This document shows, piece by piece, positions 22,335-30,245 of a stretch of 30,245 bases of DNA. The stretch's first letter is position 1. Each line of letters begins with the position of its first letter. The notes under the pieces were generated by a model, which was not told the origin of the DNA, did not search any database, and saw only the letters and a list, made by a program, of their open reading frames with translations. The translations under genes and the position numbers were made by a program. The stretch covers positions 1 to 30,245 of the forward strand of contig DATGMB010000121.1 in assembly GCA_035293845.1 (NCBI GenBank), read 5' to 3'. Source of the stretch: DATGMB01 sp035293845. Its GTDB lineage: Bacteria; Acidobacteriota; Terriglobia; Bryobacterales; Bryobacteraceae.

Positions 22335-24227
22335 ATGAGTCGATTCGTTCTTCTGCTGGCCGCGGCGACCGCGGCCCCGGGCGCATTGATGCCGCTGCCT
22401 TGGAAGATGACCCGGACGGCCGGGCGGCTCAGCATCGGGCAGGGGTTCGATATCCGGAACAGCGGATGCCCGGACGCGGCGGTGGCGCGCTTCCGGGCGC
22501 GGATCGCGAAACAGACCGGGATACCGTTCACCGGCGGCGGCGCCGCGCTCGCGATTACCTGCCAGGCGCCGGCTCCGGACTGGCCCACTCTGGGCGAGGA
22601 CGAATCGTACACCCTCGACGTGACCCCGGACGGCGCGCAACTGACGGCGCCCACGGCGACCGGAGTGCTGCGCGGCTTCGAGACGTTCGCACAGCTCATC
22701 GCCACCGGAGCGGACGGTTTCGAAGCGCCGGCCGTGCACATCGAGGATCATCCGCGGTATCCCTGGCGCGGGCTGATGCTGGATATTTCGCGGCACTGGA
22801 TGCCCGTCGATGTGGTGCTGCGCAACCTGGACGCGATGGCGGCGGTCAAGCTGAACGTGCTCCACTGGCATCTTTCCGACGACCAGGGGTTCCGGGTCGA
22901 GAGCAAGCTGTTTCCGCAGCTCCAGCAGCAGGGATCGGATGGGAATTACTACACGCACGACCAGATCCGGCAGGTGGTGGCCTATGCGCGCGACCGTGGC
23001 ATTCGCGTGATCCCGGAATTCGACATGCCGGGCCACACCACGGCGTGGTTTGTAGGCATGCCGCAGCTCGCGGCGACGCCGGGGCCCTACCGGATCGAGC
23101 GCGACTTCGGCATCTTCCCGCCGGTGATGAACGCGGCGAGCGAGGACCTGTACACGTTTCTGGACGCCTTCATCGGCGAAATGGTGCCGCTGTTTCCTGA
23201 CCCGTGCTGGCACATCGGCGGCGACGAAGTGGCGGACCCGGCGGCGCAGAAACTGCAGCCGCAGTTCAACCTGCGGCTGCAGGGCATCCTGAAGGCGCAC
23301 GGCAAGAGCCTGGTCGGGTGGGATGAGGTGCTGGCGCCGGGCCTCGCGACCGATAGCGTGATCCAGTCCTGGCGCGGGCCGGACGCGTTGGGCGCCGCGG
23401 TGGCGCAGGGTTACCGCGGGATTCTTTCCTACGGCTATTACCTGAACTATTTGAACCCGGCCAGCAAGCATTACGCAGTCGATCCCGGCGACGCGCCGGG
23501 GATTCTGGGCGGCGAGGCCTGCATGTGGTCGGAATTTGTCAGCGCCGAGACCGTGGATTCCCGCATCTGGCCGCGAATGGCGGCCATCGCGGAGCGGTTC
23601 TGGTCGCCGAAGACGACGACGGATGTGAACTCGATGTATGCGCGCATGGAAGCCGTCGGCCGCTGGCTGGATTGGACGGGCATTCAGGACCGGGCCAATT
23701 ACCTGCCGATGCTCGATCGGCTGTCCGGCGGCGGGCCGGTGGACCCGCTGCGCGTGCTGGGCGAGGCCGCAGAGGCCGGCGGCCACGACGTGCGGAGCGC
23801 CGCCCAGCACTATACGACGCTGACGCCGCTGAACCGCTTCGTGGATGCGGCGCGGCCGGAGAGCGAACCGGTGCGGCGGCTGCAATTGGCCGCTGCGGCG
23901 CGGACCAAGGGAGATCTCGAGCGGCTGCGGGCGCGGCTCACCGAGTGGATGGCGAATGACGCGCAATTTCAGCCGATGGTTGCGGGCAACAGCCTGCTCG
24001 CGGAGCTGGTTCCGCTTTCGCAGAACCTGAAGACCGTGGGACAGATCGGGCTGCGCGCGCTGGATTACCTGGAGAGCGGAACGGCGGCGCCGGCGGATTG
24101 GGTCGCGCGGCAGAACCAGGCGCTCGCGGCGCTCGGCCAGCCGGTTGCGGAGGTCATCCTGGCGGCGGTGCGGCCGGTCCAGGCGCTGGTGAACGCGGCC
24201 GGCGAGCGGCGCCGCGTCGGGCGCTGA
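22335..24227 (+). CDS. Beta-N-acetylhexosaminidase, glycoside hydrolase family 20
   Basis: This 630-residue enzyme removes terminal N-acetylglucosamine or galactosamine from chitin-like or glycan substrates. A hydrophobic export signal (1-18) is followed by a GH20b-type domain (about 20-135). The catalytic barrel starts at PRYPWRGLMLDISRHW (140-155), with VLHWHLSDDQGFR at 175-187. The Asp-Glu catalytic pair is in HIGGDEV (D297, E298), and GILGGEACMWSEF is a further family block. The last 170 residues are helical and not recognised. The start ATG at 22335 has GGAGGG only one base upstream; an in-frame GTG at 22326 is possible. Its neighbour is a TonB receptor sharing an upstream motif. Confidence 0.93.
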   Translation: MSRFVLLLAAATAAPGALMPLPWKMTRTAGRLSIGQGFDIRNSGCPDAAVARFRARIAKQTGIPFTGGGAALAITCQAPAPDWPTLGEDESYTLDVTPDGAQLTAPTATGVLRGFETFAQLIATGADGFEAPAVHIEDHPRYPWRGLMLDISRHWMPVDVVLRNLDAMAAVKLNVLHWHLSDDQGFRVESKLFPQLQQQGSDGNYYTHDQIRQVVAYARDRGIRVIPEFDMPGHTTAWFVGMPQLAATPGPYRIERDFGIFPPVMNAASEDLYTFLDAFIGEMVPLFPDPCWHIGGDEVADPAAQKLQPQFNLRLQGILKAHGKSLVGWDEVLAPGLATDSVIQSWRGPDALGAAVAQGYRGILSYGYYLNYLNPASKHYAVDPGDAPGILGGEACMWSEFVSAETVDSRIWPRMAAIAERFWSPKTTTDVNSMYARMEAVGRWLDWTGIQDRANYLPMLDRLSGGGPVDPLRVLGEAAEAGGHDVRSAAQHYTTLTPLNRFVDAARPESEPVRRLQLAAAARTKGDLERLRARLTEWMANDAQFQPMVAGNSLLAELVPLSQNLKTVGQIGLRALDYLESGTAAPADWVARQNQALAALGQPVAEVILAAVRPVQALVNAAGERRRVGR

Positions 24228-24253
24228 GCACCGGGCCCTTACCTCCGGCCCAT

Positions 24254-24289
24254 GTTCGATGGCGTAACGAACCGTTCCGAACTGGACAG
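24254..24289 (+). promoter_or_regulatory. Shared regulatory motif, copy B (upstream of TonB receptor)
   Basis: GTTCG (24254-24258), 9 nt, CGAAC (24268-24272), then 6 nt and GAACTGGACAG (24279-24289). Compared with copy A the distance between inverted repeat and box is 11 nt shorter, about one helical turn, so both would face the same side of the DNA. Confidence 0.45.
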
Positions 24290-24348
24290 CACCGCACGCC
24301 GGCGCCAGCATATCCAGGAACTCGCGAAATTTCGCAGGGGGTCACGAA

Positions 24349-27300
24349 GTGGATATCCGAAGCAACCGATTCTTGGCAGTGGCAGCGGCGCTGGTGGCGT
24401 CGCTCGCGCAGGCAGCGTTCACACCGGCAGCCATGGCGCAGGAGGTCACCGGCGCCATCACCGGTAAAGTGACCGATCCTTCCGGCGCGGCCATCGTGGG
24501 CGCAAGCGTGACCGCGAAGGATGTCGACCGCGGCACGGTATCCAGGACGCAAACCAATGAGGCGGGGATTTACACCCTGGCGCGTCTGGCCATCGGGCGC
24601 TACGAGGTGCGGGTCGAGGCGGCCGGGTTCCAGGGCGCGGTACGTCCGGCGTTCGACCTGGCGCTGAACCAGACGGCGACGGTCGATTTCCGGATGGAGA
24701 TCGGTCAGGTCTCGCAGTTGATGGAGGTGACCTCCGCAGCGCCGGTGCTGCAGACGCAGACCACCGAGGTCGGGACCGTGATGGAGGCGCACGCCATTGC
24801 CAACCTGCCTCTCGAAACGCGCAACTACAATCAACTGGCGCTGCTCGTTCCAGGCGCGGCGACCATCAGTCCGGCGTCTTTCAACACCGGCCAGAAGACG
24901 TTCAATGCGGCGCGGCCGAACCTGAACGGCAACCGCGAGCAGGCCAACTATTACCTGCTGGACGGCATGGAGAACACCGAGTTCGTGGACAATAATGTGG
25001 CCTACTCGCCGAACGTGGACGCCATCCAGCAGTTCAACGTGATTACCAACAACCCGAGCGCCGAACTGGGGCAGTTCCTGGGCGGGGTGATCAGCGTAAG
25101 CCTGAAATCCGGCACGAACCAGTTCCACGGCAATGCTTTCGAGTACCTCCGCAACGACTTCTTCAATGCCAACGAGTGGTCGAACAACTTTAACGGCCTG
25201 CCCACGCCGCGGCAGCGGTGGAACGAGTTCGGCGGCACCGTCGGCGGGCCGATCCGGCGCGACAAGCTGTTCTTCTTCGCGGATTACCAGGGCTCGCGCT
25301 TCGATCTCCCGGCCAGCGCGACGCCGCAAACCACATTCACGGCGCAGGACGCCAGCGGCAACCTGAGCGATCTCGGCATTTCGCTGCACTATCCCGGAAC
25401 CAACGTGCCGATGCCGTCCGATTTGACGAAGGCGGCCATCTGCGGCGCGGGGCAGAAGATGGGCGTGGACCCGTGCATCAGCGGGATCAGCCCCACGGCG
25501 CTGAAAATCGCGGCCGCCCTGCCGAAGCCCAATCTGCCGGGCCTGGCGGGCGGGACCTCGAACAACCTCAATAACGTAGTGCAGAACTACACGCACGGCA
25601 AGCAGGGCGACGTGAAGGTCGATTGGGCGCCCAGCGATAAGGACCGGTTTTTCGCGCGGTATTCCCAGCAGCACATCGAAAATCCGATCGTCAACAGCGA
25701 CGCGCTGCTCTATAGCGGCGCCGGCAGCAACCTCTTTCCGCTGCAGCAATCGGTGTTCGACTACACTCGTACGGTCAAGCCGTCGCTGGTAAACGACTTC
25801 CGCGTGGGCATGAATTACTTTCCGGCGGAGGCCAACGTCCAGGCGTTGACCACCAACGCCGGCGCCAATCTGATTCCGGGCCAGCCCACGCCGTATCTGC
25901 CGGGCCTCTCCTTCGCGAGTTCGCGCCTCGGCGGGCAGTTAAACGGGCCGTTCGCGTTCGGCACGGTGGATGGGCCGGAGATCTTTCACCAGACCGCGAT
26001 TCAGATTGCCGATACCGCCATCTGGAACCACGGGCAGCACATGGTGAAGTTCGGGGTGCAGGCGATCCGCTACCGCAATAACTACATCCCCGCCACGAGC
26101 AGCGACGGCGCGGCCGGGCAGATCGGGTTCAACGGCACTTACACGGGTTACTCGGAGGCGGATTTCTTCCTCGGGCTGCCGTCCTACATGGGTTACGGGC
26201 TGGGGTTCGCGGGAACGGTTGGGCAGCGCAACAATGCGATCGGCCTGTTCGTGCAGGACGATTGGCGGGTGACGAGCAAATTGACGGTGAATTACGGCGT
26301 CCGGTGGCAGCTTTTCACGCCAATTTACGAAGTGCACGACCGCATGACGAACTTCGGCGAGTACAGCGGGCAGATCGAGTTGGCCGGGCAGAACGGCAAC
26401 AGCCGCGCGCTCTACAACCAGTACAACGGCATCGCCAACTTTCTGCCGCGGCTCGGCGCCGCTTATAGCCTGGACGAAAAAACGGTGATCCGCGCGGCGT
26501 TTTCGCGGTCCAGTTTCGCGGAGGGAACCGGCGAGTTCAACCGGCTGGCAACGAATGCGCCGTGGAATATCGACCTGGTGGGGCAGTGGGGCGCCGCCAA
26601 TTCGCTCGGCGCGATCCCGGGGAACCAGGTTACGCTCGACCAGGGCTTCGCGGCGCTCGGCGCGACCGGCGGCTGCACCGTGCAGAATGTGACCTCGGCC
26701 CCGGCATCCTGCTTCGCTGGCGTCCGCATCCACGCCACCGATCCCAACTACCGGCCGGCGGTGTCGAATCAGTGGAACGTGACGCTGCAGCGGCAGCTCA
26801 CCAATTCCTTCACCTTGCAAGCCGGCTATGTCGGCCAGCATTCCGATCACTTGGCCGCGATCTATAACATGGGGCAGAATCTGTTGAATCCGGATGGGAC
26901 ATCCCGGCCCGGCCCGTATCTGGCCGGCAATCCCACGTTGAAATTCGACGGCACAGGGCAGCAGCGCCTGAATACCTCGACCGCGATCCAAAACTACAAC
27001 GGCCTGCAGGTCGCCGCGCAGGAGCGGCTGGCCAAAGGGCTCGCGTTCCAGTTCAACTACACGTGGTCGAAGTGCCTGACCAACAACCAGGGCTACTACG
27101 GCCGATACGGCAACGCGGCGATTGCGCAGACCACGGCGGACGTTGCGTTCCAATCTTATGTGTATAACGTCGCACTCGACTACGGCCTGTGCGACGCCGA
27201 TATCGCTCACGTCTTCAGCGGCTATCTCAATTACGACCTGCCGTTCAAGAGCACGAGCAATAAGGCGCTGAACGGGATCATCGGCAACTGGCACTACGAC

Positions 27301-27792
27301 CTGGTGACCAGCGTGCACGGCGGGCTGCCGATTTCGATGATCCAGTTCGGCTACGACCCGACCGGCGCGTATTTCCAGCCGCGTCCGGACTGCCTGGAGC
27401 CGGCCAAAGCGACGCCCTACAAGAACTTCGTAGGCGGCGGCTATGTGTGGTTCGATCCGACCACGATGGCGATTCCGGCGCCGGGGCATCTCGGCAGTTG
27501 CGGCATCTCGACCGAGCGCGGCCCGGGGCTGAAGCAGATCGACATGAGCCTGTCGAAGAAGTTCCCGATTACCGAGCATCAGTGGGTCGAGTTCCGGTTC
27601 GACGCGATCAACACGTTCAACACGCCGATTTTCGGAGTCTCGGGTTACGCGACCGATGTATTTCCCGGCGGCGGGATCGATAAGTCAAGGTACGGGACGG
27701 ACCCGGGTTATACGGCGAGTATACCGACCGGCGTGGTGAATCAATCGCAGGGCGCCAGGAACCTGCAGTTTGCGTTGAAGTGGTTCTTCTAG
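24349..27792 (+). CDS. Oar-like TonB-dependent outer-membrane receptor
   Basis: This 1147-residue protein has a signal peptide (about 1-31, ending PAAMAQ), then a carboxypeptidase-regulatory Ig-like domain (about 33-115: GAITGKVTDPSGAAIVGASV). A plug domain follows (about 125-250, with NREQANYYLLDGMENTEF and GGVISVSLKSGTN), and then a large barrel. It ends NLQFALKWFF, with the C-terminal aromatic expected for barrel assembly. Such receptors are abundant in Acidobacteriota and take up large substrates, energised by TonB-ExbBD. The GTG start has AGGGGG about 8 nt upstream. It follows the hexosaminidase by 121 nt and shares an upstream motif with it, so an amino-sugar oligomer is a possible substrate (inference). 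Confidence 0.93.
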   Translation: MDIRSNRFLAVAAALVASLAQAAFTPAAMAQEVTGAITGKVTDPSGAAIVGASVTAKDVDRGTVSRTQTNEAGIYTLARLAIGRYEVRVEAAGFQGAVRPAFDLALNQTATVDFRMEIGQVSQLMEVTSAAPVLQTQTTEVGTVMEAHAIANLPLETRNYNQLALLVPGAATISPASFNTGQKTFNAARPNLNGNREQANYYLLDGMENTEFVDNNVAYSPNVDAIQQFNVITNNPSAELGQFLGGVISVSLKSGTNQFHGNAFEYLRNDFFNANEWSNNFNGLPTPRQRWNEFGGTVGGPIRRDKLFFFADYQGSRFDLPASATPQTTFTAQDASGNLSDLGISLHYPGTNVPMPSDLTKAAICGAGQKMGVDPCISGISPTALKIAAALPKPNLPGLAGGTSNNLNNVVQNYTHGKQGDVKVDWAPSDKDRFFARYSQQHIENPIVNSDALLYSGAGSNLFPLQQSVFDYTRTVKPSLVNDFRVGMNYFPAEANVQALTTNAGANLIPGQPTPYLPGLSFASSRLGGQLNGPFAFGTVDGPEIFHQTAIQIADTAIWNHGQHMVKFGVQAIRYRNNYIPATSSDGAAGQIGFNGTYTGYSEADFFLGLPSYMGYGLGFAGTVGQRNNAIGLFVQDDWRVTSKLTVNYGVRWQLFTPIYEVHDRMTNFGEYSGQIELAGQNGNSRALYNQYNGIANFLPRLGAAYSLDEKTVIRAAFSRSSFAEGTGEFNRLATNAPWNIDLVGQWGAANSLGAIPGNQVTLDQGFAALGATGGCTVQNVTSAPASCFAGVRIHATDPNYRPAVSNQWNVTLQRQLTNSFTLQAGYVGQHSDHLAAIYNMGQNLLNPDGTSRPGPYLAGNPTLKFDGTGQQRLNTSTAIQNYNGLQVAAQERLAKGLAFQFNYTWSKCLTNNQGYYGRYGNAAIAQTTADVAFQSYVYNVALDYGLCDADIAHVFSGYLNYDLPFKSTSNKALNGIIGNWHYDLVTSVHGGLPISMIQFGYDPTGAYFQPRPDCLEPAKATPYKNFVGGGYVWFDPTTMAIPAPGHLGSCGISTERGPGLKQIDMSLSKKFPITEHQWVEFRFDAINTFNTPIFGVSGYATDVFPGGGIDKSRYGTDPGYTASIPTGVVNQSQGARNLQFALKWFF

Positions 27793-27885
27793 AGACCGGG
27801 ACCGGCGATGGAGGCAGATTCACGCCGATGCCGGCGCCGGCTGCCGCGGCCAGGCCGATGGCTCTAGCGAGTCGCCTCTTTCGGG

Positions 27886-28605
27886 TCAACTTCCATCGTG
27901 GCGGCGTGCCTGGGCCGGCGCGCCGGCCACGCCGAGCCGTTTCGCGGCCCGTTTCGCCGCTTCGACGCGCGCGGCAGTAATCCCTGCGGCGGCTTGGTGC
28001 GCCGCATCGCGGACCGCGGCGGGCGATTGCTCGGGCGTGCCGGAGTGGAACGGCGGCTCCGGGGCATACTGCATTTCGAGCTGGATGCGCTGGGCGGCGG
28101 GCTCGCCGGCCAGCAACGCGGCTACGGCCAGGGCACCGTCGATCCCGGCGCTCACGCCAGCGGTCGAGATGAGATTGCCGTCGACCACGACCCGCGCGTT
28201 TTCCGCCGTCGCGCCGAAGTACGGCAGCAGGTGAACCGAGTTCCAATGCGTGGTGGCGCGGCGGCCGCGCAGGAGTCCCGCGGCGCCAAGCGTCAGGGCG
28301 CCGGTGCAGACGGAAAGAATGTAGCGGGCATGTGCCGCGCGGACGCGCAGCCATTGGAGGACTGGTTCGTCGTCCATCAGCGGCAACTGGCCGCGGCCGC
28401 CGGGCACCAGCAGAATATCGGGCGATTCCGGGGCGTGGGGCAGCAGCGTCGTTGGGGTGAGCGCGAGCCCGAACACATCGCGAACCGGTGTCAGCTCCTT
28501 CCACGCAAGTTTGACGCGCGCGCCCGGCAGCCGCGAGAGGACCTCGAACGGGCCGGTGAGATCCATCTGATCGAGGTCCGGAAAGAGCAGGGCGACGATT
28601 TCCAT
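27886..28605 (-). CDS. inhA: DJ-1/PfpI family protein, isocyanide hydratase-like
   Basis: This 239-residue protein resembles Pseudomonas isocyanide hydratase, which hydrates isonitriles to N-formamides. The nucleophile region is SVCTGALTLGAAGLLRG, with C100 followed by T101. The N-terminal FPDLDQMDLTGPFEVL supplies D15, the counterpart of the catalytic Asp. ATTHWNSVHLLPYFGA and LEMQYAPEPPFHSGTP are further blocks shared with that family. The C-terminal Ala/Arg-rich helix is longer than usual. The ATG at 28603-28605 is fixed by AGGAG 6 nt upstream. It may have its own promoter (TATACT at 28624-28629), 78 nt after the thioredoxin gene. A related AraC-type regulator is excluded because there is no DNA-binding domain. 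Confidence 0.85.
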   Translation of the reverse strand: MEIVALLFPDLDQMDLTGPFEVLSRLPGARVKLAWKELTPVRDVFGLALTPTTLLPHAPESPDILLVPGGRGQLPLMDDEPVLQWLRVRAAHARYILSVCTGALTLGAAGLLRGRRATTHWNSVHLLPYFGATAENARVVVDGNLISTAGVSAGIDGALAVAALLAGEPAAQRIQLEMQYAPEPPFHSGTPEQSPAAVRDAAHQAAAGITAARVEAAKRAAKRLGVAGAPAQARRHDGS

Positions 28606-28623
28606 AAGCAGCTCCTGGCCTTG

Positions 28624-28629
28624 AGTATA
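28624..28629 (-). promoter_or_regulatory. Candidate -10 element of the DJ-1/PfpI gene
   Basis: TATACT on the minus strand, 5/6 to consensus, 18 nt before the ATG at 28605. No clear -35 is seen. It would give a short leader containing the AGGAG site. Confidence 0.3.
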
Positions 28630-28683
28630 AACGCGGGCCAAATAGAGCCGCGATCGCCAGGGAGCGGTGCGGTTACGCGGCGC

Positions 28684-29133
28684 TCAGGCGGGCCGGGGCT
28701 GTTCGGCGGCTTCGAGCCAGCGGCGCATTTCCGCTCGCGGGGTGACGCCGGCGCGTTGGATCACCAGCCGCCCGTTATGGAACACGATGAAGTTCGGGAT
28801 GCCCTGGACCCGGTAGCGCTCGGCAATTTCGGGATGCGCCTCGGTGTCGATCTTCAGGACCACGGCCCGGCCGGCCATTTCACGCGCGAGCGCGCTGATC
28901 TCCGGCGCCGCGATGCGGCACGGGCCGCACCAGGAGGCCCAGAAATCTACGAGCACCGGAACGTTGGACGTGGCCACGACCTCATCGAACAGCCGCGGGC
29001 CGGCTTCCACGGGAAAATCGACCGCGGGAAGCGTCTGCTTGCAATTGCCGCAGCGCCCCTGGTCGGCCAGGTGGTTGGAGGGGATGCGGTTTACAGCGCC
29101 GCATTGCGGACAGGGGCGGGTGACATTGGTCAT
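28684..29133 (-). CDS. trxC: Thioredoxin 2 with N-terminal zinc ribbon
   Basis: This 149-residue cytoplasmic protein-disulfide reductase has an N-terminal zinc-binding module with C8-x-x-C11 and C28-x-x-C31 (CPQC, CGNC), as in TrxC. A thioredoxin domain follows, with active site WCGPC at residues 68-72. The cis-Pro is in VQGIPNF, and the fold is complete to the last helix (AEMRRWLEAAE). Length is normal for thioredoxin 2. The ATG has AAGGAG 6 nt upstream. It lies 24 nt downstream of the oxidoreductase and probably shares its transcript. TrxC proteins often belong to oxidative or metal-stress responses, which is general family knowledge and not shown here. Confidence 0.95.
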   Translation of the reverse strand: MTNVTRPCPQCGAVNRIPSNHLADQGRCGNCKQTLPAVDFPVEAGPRLFDEVVATSNVPVLVDFWASWCGPCRIAAPEISALAREMAGRAVVLKIDTEAHPEIAERYRVQGIPNFIVFHNGRLVIQRAGVTPRAEMRRWLEAAEQPRPA

Positions 29134-29157
29134 AGGGTGCTCCTTCGGCCGCGTCGA

Positions 29158-30183
29158 TTACAATGCATGCGCCATGCCAATCTGCGGCTTCTCCCATTGG
29201 CCGCTTTCTGCGGCGCGGAAAACCGCGTCGATGACGGCCATGTTTTTCACCGAATCCTCCAGCGGCACGGGCGGCGGCGAGCCATCGCGCACCGCGCGGC
29301 TGAAGGCGTCGCCCTGCAGCGTGTATTGATCGCACGGCGGGAATTCTTCCACCGTGAGGCCGCTGCCGTATGGGTCGCGGCCGTCATCGATGCGGATGCG
29401 TGAGGCGCCGCCGGGACGGGCGTTGTAGGGCACTTCGAGCTCGATCCGTCCGGCGGTGCCGAAAAACTGCATGCTCTGGTTGCCGGCCACTTCGGTGCCG
29501 CAGGTAAAGATGGCATGACCGGAGGGAAATTCGAGGATGGCGGACGCGAGCGTGTCGACCCCGCTGGCAGCATCGCGCACCAGCGTCGCGGCGACGCGCG
29601 CCGGCTCTTCGCCAAAAATCATGCGCGAGGTCTTGATCGGATAGCAGCCGATATCGAGCAGCCCGCCGCCGCCGAATTCGCGGATATAGCGGATGTTGGC
29701 GGGGTCGTCTTTGTAATATCCGAACGAGCCCATGGCGTGGCGCAGCGTGCCGATGCGTCCGGCCCGGACCAGTTCGCGCGTCCGCACCCATTGCGGATGC
29801 ACCTGGATCATGAACGCTTCGCCGATGACGGCGCCGGTGCGGTCGCGCGCGGCGAGCAGAGCAAGGGCATCCGCGGTGTTGAGTCCGATGGGCTTTTCAC
29901 AGAGCACGTGCTTACCGCGCTCGGCGGCGCGGATGGAGAGCGGCACGTGCAGGTGATTGGGCAGCGGGTTGTAGACCGCTTCGATTTCGGGATCGGCGAG
30001 CAGTTCGTCGTAGCTGCCGTAGGCTTTGGGGATGCCGAACTGGCGGGCGGCATCGCGGGCGCGGTCGGGGTCGCGCGCGGCGATCGCGACGACGTCGCAG
30101 AGCTCGGACTGCTGCATGGCGGGGATCACGCGGTTGATCGCGATACGCGCGGCGCCGAGGATGCCCCAGCGGACTTTGGTCAT
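29158..30183 (-). CDS. Gfo/Idh/MocA family NAD(P)-dependent oxidoreductase
   Basis: This 341-residue dehydrogenase has an N-terminal Rossmann fold with GILGAARIA (7-15) and the family motif EKPIG (96-100), in which the Lys is catalytic. The C-terminal sheet domain carries EFGGGGLLDIGCYPI, with the Asp-x-x-x-Tyr pattern common in the sugar and inositol dehydrogenases of this family. The substrate cannot be told from sequence; a sugar, cyclitol or dihydrodiol is likely. There is no signal peptide, so it is cytoplasmic. The ATG at 30181-30183 has no Shine-Dalgarno. TACAAT ends just 6 nt before it, which suggests a leaderless mRNA. It is the first gene of the group leading to thioredoxin 2. Confidence 0.92.
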   Translation of the reverse strand: MTKVRWGILGAARIAINRVIPAMQQSELCDVVAIAARDPDRARDAARQFGIPKAYGSYDELLADPEIEAVYNPLPNHLHVPLSIRAAERGKHVLCEKPIGLNTADALALLAARDRTGAVIGEAFMIQVHPQWVRTRELVRAGRIGTLRHAMGSFGYYKDDPANIRYIREFGGGGLLDIGCYPIKTSRMIFGEEPARVAATLVRDAASGVDTLASAILEFPSGHAIFTCGTEVAGNQSMQFFGTAGRIELEVPYNARPGGASRIRIDDGRDPYGSGLTVEEFPPCDQYTLQGDAFSRAVRDGSPPPVPLEDSVKNMAVIDAVFRAAESGQWEKPQIGMAHAL

Positions 30184-30189
30184 GCCGGA

Positions 30190-30195
30190 ATTGTA
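30190..30195 (-). promoter_or_regulatory. Candidate -10 element of the oxidoreductase gene
   Basis: TACAAT on the minus strand, 5/6 to consensus, with 6 nt between it and the ATG. This places the likely transcription start at or next to the start codon. No -35 is recognised in the 50 GC-rich bases before the window edge. Confidence 0.4.
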
Positions 30196-30245
30196 GCGCG
30201 AACCGCGGCCGAGCCGGACTCTTACGCGCGCGGCTCGGCCAGCGC

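Noticed and set aside
24252..24347. Small open frame upstream of the TonB receptor (begins MFDGVTNRSELDSTARRR)
   Set aside because: The peptide looks protein-like, but there is no Shine-Dalgarno, and it runs on into the receptor gene in another frame. The part shared with the hexosaminidase upstream region is not conserved in frame, so a DNA motif explains it better.
27830..27841. 12-bp palindrome GCCGGCGCCGGC between convergent genes as a terminator
   Set aside because: It has no loop and no T-tract on either side, and such GC palindromes are expected by chance in this base composition.

Overview
The window is GC-rich, gene-dense bacterial chromosomal DNA. The gene content points to an Acidobacteriota member of the Solibacter/Bryobacter type. 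The evidence is a very large Oar-like TonB-dependent receptor with an N-terminal carboxypeptidase-regulatory domain, a transmembrane protein with an N-terminal domain I know mainly from acidobacterial paralogue families, a 217-residue protein of an acidobacterial-looking family, and an F-type ATP synthase operon with two b subunits. This placement is inferred from recognised families; no 16S or marker search was possible.

Layout. (1) 1-140, minus: the 5' end of a gene, probably glutamine synthetase, starting at TTG and cut by the window edge. (2) 294-6341, minus: the ATP synthase operon atpF'-F-H-A-G-D-C. It has a candidate promoter at its head, a 9-bp terminator-like hairpin at its tail, and a striking inverted array of 7-bp repeats between atpG and atpD. 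Subunits a and c are not here. (3) 6456-6856, minus: a decayed nucleotidyltransferase-like gene whose catalytic core is deleted. (4) 6924-8015, minus: four small genes. Two encode paralogous holin-like membrane peptides, one a beta-rich outer-membrane protein and one an 11-residue-repeat helix. (5) 8192-15023, plus: valS-nadC-birA-coaX, a polysaccharide deacetylase and an unknown protein, the first five overlapping one another. (6) 15208-20952, plus: a nitrate uptake and reduction operon. (7) 20972-22168, minus: a membrane protein with a cytosolic N-terminal domain, divergent from (8) a GH20 hexosaminidase and the TonB-dependent receptor (22335-27792, plus). (9) 27886-30183, minus: a Gfo/Idh/MocA oxidoreductase, thioredoxin 2 and an isocyanide-hydratase-like protein.

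The most interesting system is the nitrate operon. Its first gene encodes a NarK-type nitrate porter fused in one chain to a NarI-like cytochrome b domain and a four-cysteine tail. It is followed by a cytoplasmic NasC/NarB-like molybdoenzyme, a four-cluster ferredoxin subunit, a Tat-type membrane-anchored Rieske protein and a two-helix membrane peptide, all translationally overlapping. The layout suggests one membrane complex that imports nitrate and reduces it with quinol-derived electrons.

Other points of note are the small holin-like/OMP cluster and a shared DNA motif (inverted repeat GTTCG/CGAAC plus an 11-bp box) upstream of both the hexosaminidase and the TonB receptor, which suggests co-regulation of an amino-sugar or chitin uptake function. 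No tRNA, rRNA, CRISPR array or intact insertion sequence was seen. The longest stretch without a gene is under 200 bases.
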